DNA of 64,000 nt from Saprospiraceae bacterium. Its GTDB lineage: Bacteria > Bacteroidota > Bacteroidia > Chitinophagales > Saprospiraceae. Below, piece after piece: positions 10,353-17,989 of the stretch (its first letter is position 1; each line of letters starts with the position of its first letter). The stretch is taken from assembly GCA_020627535.1 (NCBI GenBank), contig JAHDGU010000001.1, positions 476,670 through 540,669 of the forward strand, in the 5' to 3' direction. The translations under genes and the position numbers were made by a program. The notes under the pieces were generated by a model that saw only the letters and a program-made list of their open reading frames with translations, did not search any database and was not told where the DNA came from.

Positions 10353-12411
10353 GTCTCATCTGGACCTTGGCCTCAGATCTTCGATTAGAATCTATACGAT
10401 TGTTACCTGCACTGATAAATGTCCTGTCACTATAGTTCCATTCACTGTATCTAGCTTCTAGGGTGACAAGACTGCTCATCTTGTATCGCAGATTGAGGTA
10501 GTACCTTCTTCCACGTCCACTATATGGCGGAATGCTAAAGTTGTAGATGAGATCATTTTCAAATGCATAGAGGCGACTATCCCATCCGTCAGTATCAAAA
10601 AGCGCATAGCGAGCTGTAGCACTGATCTTACTGCCCACAGGCTTGAAGATGATATCCTGATAGATCAAGAAGCCATTTTCTTCTTCGATTTGATCTACTC
10701 GCCACCAAGAAAAGTCAATGCGGTTGCGCAATCGTAGAGATGGCGTGACATTGTAGTCTACATTGAATCTGAGCTGAGATCTTAATGTAGCATAGATCCG
10801 ATCGATCGTAATGCCATCAAGGTTTTCTGTACGATACTTGGTCTCAGACCTGTATCGGCAGTATACTTCCCACTGTCGCTTTTTGCGATATCCGATCTTG
10901 AAGTAATATTCACTCCCTGTACTTGGCGCATCGATGCGAAATCTTGCCCACCGATGCTTCCAAAGATCCACATAGGCCTGAACCAACCAGCCATAGTCAG
11001 GTCTAAACTCAAGACCAGCATAGATGCCCTCCTCATTGTTGGTACGGCTTGTCTCTCCAAGGCCGTTGCTCCAGAGACTGACATAATCTGGATCATATTT
11101 GCGGTAGAAGACAGCTGCATCTAGCTTGGTGGATAGTGAGCTCAATACGCCAGTTGCTATCGCCCGACCTCCTGGCATTGACTGTGCGACCTCACCGAAT
11201 ACATTCACAGATCCCAAGTGGATATTGTAATTGAGTCCAAGATGATGGACCTCCGATCCTCCAAATTCAAAGAGAAGATATGGTGCGTCACCCCTGCGCA
11301 GCTCTCGATCAAAACGATTGGTCATTCCTGTCGCGCCGACGGTGACTCTTCCTGCCTCATAGGAGAGATGAGCTCCAGCTGTGAGCAAGCCAAGTGAGCC
11401 TTCATCTTCGATCTCAGTAGCGGTACGATGAAGTCCGCTCAGCTGAAGGGAACTGACAAAACGATCCTCTTGATCTAGGGAGTCAGGCTCTACCACATTG
11501 GCATCTCTTCTGCGATAGGAACCGAAAGCTGTCAATTCGAGGCGATCAGAAAGCGCATATTGGAGTGCTCCTCCGCGTAGAAAGTTACTCTCTGAGACAG
11601 AGCGGTAAGAGCGCATTTTGCGAAAGCTCTTTTTCACATCCTTGATAAATCCGCTTTTGCCATAGCCAAAGTCGGAGTGCATCACCAGTCCCTCCCCAAA
11701 GCTAAGAGTGTAATCCCCGAGCGCAACTTGCTTGAGCTTCGCATCTGGAGTCTTCCACCACAGATGGCCTGAGTAGTAGTCAAATCCCTGACGATTGCTA
11801 GCTCTGAAAAAAGCTTCTCCTGCATCTTTCTCAGCGGTCAGACCATAGCTGAGATTATTGCCATGTCGATGGAGAAACCTCATGTAGAGCTTATTGGCAT
11901 CTCCTTCAAATGGGGTTTTACCCTCACTATTGGGCAAAAAGCCTCTTTGATCTTGAAGGTTGCGCGTCCAGCGCAAAAAAAGAAGTCGATCACCTTCAGT
12001 GAGTCTTTTACCAAGAGGGGCCACTGTGCCAGAATTTCCTCGCACTTCGCAAATGCTTGCCAGTAGCTTGGCCACAGGCACTCCTATACCAGGCACTGCT
12101 TGCAGTTCGATCATGGAGATAAAGTCACCGGCATATTGCCGATGTGCTACGATGTTTTGTATCTGTAATTCACTGAGAATGCCCAGTGCTCTCAGATCCT
12201 CTACTGTTGCTGCATTGATGTCTAGCGGACTTCCCAGAAAGTACTCCAGATCTTCTCGGATATTATCAAAGTCAAAGTCCTCTTGACCTTCATCAAGCTC
12301 CAGTATCTCCTCGATGTCGGTGAGATCCAGATCAGCGCTCTTCTTTTGCGCGAAAGCGCCCAGACCTGCTAGAAGTCCTAGAGTCACCATCAGCATGCGA
12401 CATGTCATCAT
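10342..12411 (-). CDS. Exported helix-hairpin-helix protein with predicted beta-barrel C-terminus
   Basis: A 689-residue protein with a signal peptide (LGLLAGLGAFAQ), an acidic linker, and one or two ComEA-like HhH units: DINAATVEDLRALGIL and YAGDFISMIELQAVPGIG, about residues 57-110. The remainder is rich in alternating polar/aromatic strands and ends with a phenylalanine (VQMRLSF), as outer-membrane beta-barrels do. HhH motifs bind DNA in ComEA and other proteins, but in this Bacteroidota family the role is not established. The start overlaps the stop of the upstream hydrolase gene by four bases, so the two are one transcript. Confidence 0.8.
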   Translation of the reverse strand: MMTCRMLMVTLGLLAGLGAFAQKKSADLDLTDIEEILELDEGQEDFDFDNIREDLEYFLGSPLDINAATVEDLRALGILSELQIQNIVAHRQYAGDFISMIELQAVPGIGVPVAKLLASICEVRGNSGTVAPLGKRLTEGDRLLFLRWTRNLQDQRGFLPNSEGKTPFEGDANKLYMRFLHRHGNNLSYGLTAEKDAGEAFFRASNRQGFDYYSGHLWWKTPDAKLKQVALGDYTLSFGEGLVMHSDFGYGKSGFIKDVKKSFRKMRSYRSVSESNFLRGGALQYALSDRLELTAFGSYRRRDANVVEPDSLDQEDRFVSSLQLSGLHRTATEIEDEGSLGLLTAGAHLSYEAGRVTVGATGMTNRFDRELRRGDAPYLLFEFGGSEVHHLGLNYNIHLGSVNVFGEVAQSMPGGRAIATGVLSSLSTKLDAAVFYRKYDPDYVSLWSNGLGETSRTNNEEGIYAGLEFRPDYGWLVQAYVDLWKHRWARFRIDAPSTGSEYYFKIGYRKKRQWEVYCRYRSETKYRTENLDGITIDRIYATLRSQLRFNVDYNVTPSLRLRNRIDFSWWRVDQIEEENGFLIYQDIIFKPVGSKISATARYALFDTDGWDSRLYAFENDLIYNFSIPPYSGRGRRYYLNLRYKMSSLVTLEARYSEWNYSDRTFISAGNNRIDSNRRSEAKVQMRLSF

Positions 12412-13433
12412 TGATCCTGCGACTTTTGCATGTGCCGCGTGAGAGGCTGAATGAGCTCAGTACAGCGATCATGAGGTAAGAAGTGGCCCAGATCATTCAG
12501 GAGGACGAGCTCTGAACCAGGTATATACTTGTGCAACTTCTCGGCATGGTCAGTGCCAAATATGGGGTCGATCGTGCCGTGTACAATCAGACATGGCTGC
12601 TTGATATCTTGTAGCTGATCCCATCTACCACCACGCTTTTTCATCGCCTCTGTATGCTGAGGCGCACAAGCAAAGTTCCAGCCACCACGATCGCTGTATT
12701 CGAATTTGGTGATTTTAGCCAATTCTTCTACCTCTGCTGTCAATTTTTTGCGACTCAAGATATTTGCAAACGCGACATTGATACGAGGGGCCGTTTCAGC
12801 ATTGAGTTGTCCCTTGTTCTGTGCCATGATCCTCAGGACATTAGTGATGAAGTATGCGCTAGGTCTTGAGAGTCCTTTGCCGAATAATTCTCCTGTCGTC
12901 ATGGCCAATGTCAGGGTCCGTACACGCGATGGGTGGTCCATGGCTACATCCTGAGCGATCATTCCTCCCATAGAGACGCCGACGATATGTGCGGCATCTA
13001 TATTGAGGTGATCAAGAATGGCTATGCCATCATTGGCCATATCTCTGGTGCTGTATGCCTCAGACTTCGTCCACTTGATCATGCGTGTGGATAGTCCTAG
13101 TCCGCGGTTATCATATCTGATGACGCGGTATCCCTCGTCCACGAGAGGTTGGACGAAATAATTTGGCCAAGAAAGTGCTGTGAAGCTGTGCCCCATGATC
13201 AAAAGGACGGCTGGATCGGACGGGTCACCAATATCTTCATACCAGATCTTTACCCCAGAGTCACTCATGGCAAAGCCAGGAGTGCCGAGATAGGGATTGT
13301 AGTCCTTTTGCATCAATGCAGAAGCGATTTGAGATTTTTGAGACTTGGATAGGACGCTTTTCCAGAATAGCATGATGATCAAGACTATGATGAGGCTCAA
13401 GAAGCCCAGTAGGAGCCGTTTTAAGATCTTCAT
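12408..13433 (-). CDS. Alpha/beta hydrolase, membrane-anchored or exported
   Basis: A 341-residue alpha/beta-hydrolase fold protein. The nucleophile elbow is GVSMGGM (Ser about residue 155), the acid lies in HGTIDPIFG and the catalytic His in NDLGHFLPHD near the end. The oxyanion region is LLIMGHSFTALSW. An N-terminal hydrophobic helix (residues 8-25) with basic residues before it suggests a signal anchor. The sequence resembles esterase and epoxide-hydrolase-like members; the substrate cannot be assigned. It is upstream of, and overlaps, the HhH/barrel gene. Confidence 0.9.
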   Translation of the reverse strand: MKILKRLLLGFLSLIIVLIIMLFWKSVLSKSQKSQIASALMQKDYNPYLGTPGFAMSDSGVKIWYEDIGDPSDPAVLLIMGHSFTALSWPNYFVQPLVDEGYRVIRYDNRGLGLSTRMIKWTKSEAYSTRDMANDGIAILDHLNIDAAHIVGVSMGGMIAQDVAMDHPSRVRTLTLAMTTGELFGKGLSRPSAYFITNVLRIMAQNKGQLNAETAPRINVAFANILSRKKLTAEVEELAKITKFEYSDRGGWNFACAPQHTEAMKKRGGRWDQLQDIKQPCLIVHGTIDPIFGTDHAEKLHKYIPGSELVLLNDLGHFLPHDRCTELIQPLTRHMQKSQDQ

Positions 13434-13482
13434 CTACCTTAAAGCTACTATGTGCAGGGACTAAGTAGCGATTCTTGTCCGT

Positions 13483-13490
13483 TACATTTG
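13483..13490 (+). promoter_or_regulatory. -7 element before the DUF5686 gene
   Basis: TACATTTG matches TAnnTTTG and lies 27 bases before the TTG start at 13518. No good -33 box is visible. Confidence 0.4.
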
Positions 13491-13517
13491 CACTAGACCT
13501 ATGGACACTCGTAACTC

Positions 13518-15992
13518 TTGAAGACAATAAGATCAATTTACAGCTCCTTCTGCCTCATACTCATTGGCCACTTTGTCACAGCCCAGGTAGTCGGAACGAT
13601 CACAGATGAAAGTGGACAGCCGCTGTCCTTCGCCAATGTGTATCTCGAGGATGCCCTACAGGGAACGTCAGCCAATATTGAGGGCTATTATGAATTTTAT
13701 CTGAAACCAGGGACATATGATTTGCACTTTCAGTACCTAGGCTACAGTACTGTGATCAGGACCGTCAAGGTGGTTGATAGCCTCGTACGACTGGATGTGG
13801 CACTCACACCAGAGCAACTTGAGCTCGCCGAGCTTGAAGTGTCTGCAGATCGTGAAGATCCCGCATATGCGATCATACGTAAGGCCATGGAGCGCAGACA
13901 GGCTATCCTTGATCGTATGAGTCCCTATACCTGTAGTGTGTACGTCAAAGGGTCAATCCGACTCAAAGACGCTCCTGAGCAGATCATGGGGCAAGAAGTA
14001 GGAAATATGGGTGGTGTGCTTGACTCCAATCGTCAAGGTATCATCTATCTCAGCGAGACTGTGAGCTCCTATCATTATCGTGGGAAGGATGACTTCAAAG
14101 AAATCATTCACTCGAGCATAGTCTCAGGCAGAGATCAAGGCGTGAGCTTCAATCGTGCAGGATACACCGACTTCAATGTTTATGACAAGACGATCAAGCT
14201 TGACAGAGACATTGTGACCCCGATAGCTCCCAATGCTATGGCATATTATCGCTACGAGTATCTGGGGACAGTGTATCAAGATGCTGTCGAACTACATAAG
14301 ATCAAGGTCATTCCTAGACGAGCAGAGTTGCCTGCAAGCTTTGGCGTCATCTACATCATAGAAGGGGAGTGGGTAGTCAGTGAATTGGAGCTCGGCCTTA
14401 CTGGTAAGTCCGTCAATAATGAGATCTATGACACGATGCATATACGTCAGCAATATCTGTACATAGATTCACTTGAGTCATGGCATAGGTCTAGTCAATT
14501 GATTTCTTTTGGCTTGAAGTTTTTCGGTTTTCGAGCTCAGGGTGAGTTTGTCAATATTTACTCACAGTACCGTGATCTGGAGGAGGCTTTCGCCCAAAAG
14601 GATCGAGAAGTAGTTGTCGTAGATTCTACAGCCATTAGGAAGGATTCTGCCTTTTGGGAAAGGACACGCCCCATTCCTTTGCTCGAAGAAGAGAAGCGTG
14701 ACTATCAAGAAAAAGATAGTCTGCGGCAAATATGGGAGTCCAAAGAGTTTCTTGATAGCGTTGACGCTGTCAACAACAAGTTTAAGCCCATCGATCTACT
14801 AGCAGGATATGACTATGAACGATCCTATCGCAAAGAGACCTGGTCCGTACTATCACCTCTAGAATCTGTACAGTACAATACAGTCCAAGGACTTAATCTA
14901 GGTTTGGATGCACGATACACGAGTTATACGAATAGAGGTCGTTACTTTCTCGCCGGTGTGAAAGGTGAGTATGGTGTCGCGGATCGAAAGTTCTATCCTA
15001 CCTTGGACATACGACATCAAAAAGATAGAAAGTCGTATAGACTCTGGGCCATAAGAGCGGGTCGTGAAATCCGTCAGTTCAACCGAGCTGAGCCTGTGAC
15101 CGAGTGGCTCAATACGAGCAATAGTGTGCTAGCCAAGAGGAATGTCTGGCGTGTCTATGAAGCTGACTTTGCAGAGATCCGCTATTTCAGAATTTTAAAG
15201 GCCGGTCTCAATATGTCTGTCAGACTCCAGTGGGAGGATGCTCGAGCAAGAGTCAATAGAGCTAGCTGGAGCCTGCGAAATACTGATCGACCATGGGCCG
15301 AAAATATCCCATCTCATGAGCTCTTCAGCACAGCACAAATGCCATCTGAATATGTAGAGCGACAGACTACATTGGCCGAGCTTGAATTTGCATGGAGACC
15401 TGGAGAACGATATGAGAGACTACCGGACAGGATCCGATACCTTGGTACCAAAGCACCAACAATCAGATTGAGAATACGGCAGTCCCTAAAGTTGCGATCT
15501 GAGGACTCTCAGTTGAGTCAACTAGAGCTCAGTATATCTGACCGCTTGGATTTTGGAGCAGCTGGATATAGTCGATGGTTTGTCCGAGCTGGCGACTTTT
15601 TTGGAGAAACCGATGCACCTTTTCAGCATTATCGCCATTGGTTTGGCAATGAAAATACCTTTCATCTCAAGCATGGTATATCAGAGTTTTATGCCTTGCC
15701 ATTTTATGAATATAGCACCACTGAGGCCTATGTAGATGCGCATTGGCAACATAGATTTGAGGGCTTTCTGCTCGATCGGCTGCCGTTGATGAGAAAACTC
15801 AAGTGGACATCAGGATTTGGTACTTCACTGCTCTACTCAGCAGAGCATGGCTACTATCAAGAACTCAATCTTGGTCTACAAAACATTGGTTGGGGTATCT
15901 TCAGGATATTTCAAGTGGATATCGTGGGAAGTGTGGATGAGGAAGGCTGGAGAGGAGTAGACTTGCGGATTGGTGTGGAGGATGTATTCTAA
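13518..15992 (+). CDS. DUF5686 / carboxypeptidase-regulatory-like outer-membrane protein
   Basis: An 824-residue exported protein. It has a signal sequence (residues 6-22, ending VTAQ), then a carboxypeptidase-regulatory-like beta-sandwich (VVGTITDESGQPLSFANVYL to about residue 110), then the DUF5686 region beginning about residue 117 (DPAYAIIRKAMERR) and running to the end, rich in barrel-like strands and ending EDVF. Such proteins are common in Bacteroidota outer membranes and have no firmly established function. No ATG is available in frame before the signal peptide; TTG at 13518 is the only start that keeps the whole signal. Confidence 0.85.
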   Translation: MKTIRSIYSSFCLILIGHFVTAQVVGTITDESGQPLSFANVYLEDALQGTSANIEGYYEFYLKPGTYDLHFQYLGYSTVIRTVKVVDSLVRLDVALTPEQLELAELEVSADREDPAYAIIRKAMERRQAILDRMSPYTCSVYVKGSIRLKDAPEQIMGQEVGNMGGVLDSNRQGIIYLSETVSSYHYRGKDDFKEIIHSSIVSGRDQGVSFNRAGYTDFNVYDKTIKLDRDIVTPIAPNAMAYYRYEYLGTVYQDAVELHKIKVIPRRAELPASFGVIYIIEGEWVVSELELGLTGKSVNNEIYDTMHIRQQYLYIDSLESWHRSSQLISFGLKFFGFRAQGEFVNIYSQYRDLEEAFAQKDREVVVVDSTAIRKDSAFWERTRPIPLLEEEKRDYQEKDSLRQIWESKEFLDSVDAVNNKFKPIDLLAGYDYERSYRKETWSVLSPLESVQYNTVQGLNLGLDARYTSYTNRGRYFLAGVKGEYGVADRKFYPTLDIRHQKDRKSYRLWAIRAGREIRQFNRAEPVTEWLNTSNSVLAKRNVWRVYEADFAEIRYFRILKAGLNMSVRLQWEDARARVNRASWSLRNTDRPWAENIPSHELFSTAQMPSEYVERQTTLAELEFAWRPGERYERLPDRIRYLGTKAPTIRLRIRQSLKLRSEDSQLSQLELSISDRLDFGAAGYSRWFVRAGDFFGETDAPFQHYRHWFGNENTFHLKHGISEFYALPFYEYSTTEAYVDAHWQHRFEGFLLDRLPLMRKLKWTSGFGTSLLYSAEHGYYQELNLGLQNIGWGIFRIFQVDIVGSVDEEGWRGVDLRIGVEDVF

Positions 15993-16036
15993 GATTCGAA
16001 TTCACCTGCCATAATCAAGCCTTTGAATCGTTTGGT

Positions 16037-16044
16037 TATATTTG
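16037..16044 (+). promoter_or_regulatory. -7 element before the 16063 gene
   Basis: TATATTTG matches TAnnTTTG and ends 18 bases before the ATG. A TTTG at 16022 is too close (11 bases) to be the paired -33 box. Confidence 0.4.
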
Positions 16045-16062
16045 GTTTAAAGTGTAATTCAC

Positions 16063-16872
16063 ATGAGAAAGTATCCCCTGATTACAATCCTGGCTCTAGT
16101 TGTCTCTTTCCTTTCTGCACAGAATCAAAAGAAGATCGACGCCATTCTGGCTGAAGGCAAGCTCCTATACTATTCGGAGATGGCGTCATGGCTTGGAACA
16201 GATTTGTTTCTGAGCGAGTATACCCAAAGAGAAAACATTGGTGGATACTTGTCTTACTCTGAAGACCACACAGCTCGCTGTATCTTCTTCGATCACTCTG
16301 CAGAACAAAAAGTCCTAGGAACAGTCACATTTGATCTCTCATTTGGCAGAGAAGCAGCTGTGATTGACATTCAGCCTAGATTGATGTCCGAAAAGGAGTC
16401 TACTCTGCTACAGTTAAGAAACAGAGCAGCGAAAGTAATTAGTGAGGGCTCATTTGTTGTGTCTTATGAGAATACTGGATTGAATATTATTCCACTTTCA
16501 GATCGTGATGGGCACAGAGTCTATATACTTACTGCCCCGAAAGATCATGGAGTAGTGCTTTTTGGCAACGACTACCTGTTGGAATTTGATAGCAAACTGA
16601 GATTGAAATCAAAAAAGAAGCTACACCAGAATCTTATCCCTGTCGGATATCAAAGTGAATCTGATGCATCCAGCTCTGTTCATTCTCATCTCCCAGAAAC
16701 GGGCCACTACATCACCGCTACCGACGTCTGCACACTGATGCTGTATTGTAGGTACACCGATTGGGAAAGTCACCATGTGATTTCAGATAAATACTTGAAC
16801 ATGTGGGATTGTGCTACGAATCGTCTATCAGTGGTGAGTACCAAGGCGATTATGAAGATCAAAGATCAATGA
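16063..16872 (+). CDS. Exported protein of unknown function
   Basis: A 269-residue protein with a clear N-terminal signal (LITILALVVSFLSAQ). I recognise no domain. The mature part is mixed alpha/beta with a short lysine-rich segment (about residues 180-190), a histidine-containing stretch near residue 205, and four Cys residues spread through it. It stands alone behind its own -7 element, between the DUF5686 gene and another unknown gene, and could be lineage-specific. Confidence 0.7.
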   Translation: MRKYPLITILALVVSFLSAQNQKKIDAILAEGKLLYYSEMASWLGTDLFLSEYTQRENIGGYLSYSEDHTARCIFFDHSAEQKVLGTVTFDLSFGREAAVIDIQPRLMSEKESTLLQLRNRAAKVISEGSFVVSYENTGLNIIPLSDRDGHRVYILTAPKDHGVVLFGNDYLLEFDSKLRLKSKKKLHQNLIPVGYQSESDASSSVHSHLPETGHYITATDVCTLMLYCRYTDWESHHVISDKYLNMWDCATNRLSVVSTKAIMKIKDQ

Positions 16873-16904
16873 GAACAGTCAGCTTGCGGTTTCTTTATTG
16901 AAAT

Positions 16905-17582
16905 ATGGTTCGCGCTATATTCGAGTTATACACGATTATGAGGCTACAAGCTTTCGGCAACTATAGACCTAGTCGATTAAAATCTCAAGGTTCGGGAAAA
17001 GTACTTCTTCCTGTACATAGTAATAAATTCCCAAGTGATTCCAGCATTAAACTGATAGAGTCAAGGTCAAACCAGAGAACTGATTTGATCTTGTTTTCAT
17101 TATTTATTGTCACTCCTCTATTGTTTGTCCTTTTGGACAAATTGAATGTGCTTGTTGTTAATCATGAGAATGGCACTAGCCGTATTGTGTTCGGTATTCT
17201 AGGTGTTTGTTGTGTTATCCTAGGATTGATCCTTCTTCCAGAAAAACTTAGAAAGGTAATTTCTCCTGAAATGAGGGCGACTTTGGAAGTGGGAACCTCT
17301 GGAATAACATATACTGATTTGGGGGTTGAGAAAGTTAGACTGAATTGGCCAGATATAGCTGATATAGCAGTAAAACGATTCCCAGAAAGCTATGGATATT
17401 CATCTTACCTACTGATCTACGAAAGTAATTCTCATCTCATTGATATTGACATATCGCTATTATACGATGAGAGTCCTGATGTTGAGCCTGGTGGCATCTT
17501 GAAGAGAGCCTATATCGGAGAGAAGCCTGAATACTTAAAATTAAGGGCGATATTAAAGCATAATCTCTGTGCGAAAAGATAA
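16905..17582 (+). CDS. Membrane protein with two N-terminal helices and a PH-like cytosolic domain, function unknown
   Basis: A 225-residue protein with two hydrophobic helices (about residues 64-83 and 96-114), followed by a roughly 110-residue soluble domain. The layout (helix pair, then strands ending in WPDIADIAV and a C-terminal YLKLRAILKHN) resembles the STM3941-like family of uncharacterised bacterial membrane proteins; this is a low-confidence family guess. ATG at 16938 is an alternative start. Codon use looks somewhat richer in A/T than in neighbouring genes. Confidence 0.65.
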   Translation: MVRAIFELYTIMRLQAFGNYRPSRLKSQGSGKVLLPVHSNKFPSDSSIKLIESRSNQRTDLILFSLFIVTPLLFVLLDKLNVLVVNHENGTSRIVFGILGVCCVILGLILLPEKLRKVISPEMRATLEVGTSGITYTDLGVEKVRLNWPDIADIAVKRFPESYGYSSYLLIYESNSHLIDIDISLLYDESPDVEPGGILKRAYIGEKPEYLKLRAILKHNLCAKR

Positions 17583-17618
17583 AACGGCCTATAACTAGGT
17601 CTAGTAAGCCAAGCCGTT
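17583..17618. other. Nested inverted repeat after the 16905 gene
   Basis: Arms AACGGC (17583-17588) and GCCGTT (17613-17618) enclose a second palindrome with arms ACTAG (17594-17598) and CTAGT (17601-17605). It starts directly after the stop codon. There is no T tract, so it may protect the 3' end of the mRNA rather than end transcription. Confidence 0.4.
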
Positions 17619-17737
17619 AATAAGAGCATGTTGACTTGCTTTTTCAAGGGTAACGTATAGTTTTAGTCAAAAGATCGGCGCTCCGACGCCTACACACCTC
17701 CCATAAGTTGCCGCGCGAGATCGAATAGTGCTGCTAT

Positions 17738-17947
17738 TCACTCATCATCTCCCATGCGACTCACATAGACCATTGCAATACCAAATACGATCATCAAGAT
17801 CTTGATGGCAAAACTGAGCAACTGTGGTATAGACTCTAGCCATCTGAGATAGGTGAGATTGGCACCGATGAGGCTCAAGACTAGGCTGACACCTCCAAGG
17901 ATAAAAAGTAGAAAGCCAATGATGCTGATGATCGTCTTTGAATTCAT
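17738..17947 (-). CDS. Small two-helix membrane protein, function unknown
   Basis: A 69-residue protein with two hydrophobic helices (about residues 5-27 and 42-63) joined by a short polar loop (NLTYLRWLESIPQ) and ending in an acidic tail. It reads as a real gene because of the clean hydrophobic pattern, the ATG start and the empty sequence around it. It lies 42 bases after the metalloprotease gene on the same strand and may share that transcript. No function can be assigned. Confidence 0.65.
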   Translation of the reverse strand: MNSKTIISIIGFLLFILGGVSLVLSLIGANLTYLRWLESIPQLLSFAIKILMIVFGIAMVYVSRMGDDE

Positions 17948-17989
17948 ACCCTTACAACATCATTGGCTTCGATAAGATCAAATGTTCTT

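Noticed and set aside
17723-17739. Hairpin GAATAG/CTATTC as terminator for the 69-residue protein gene
   Set aside because: Only six base pairs and no T tract on either strand.
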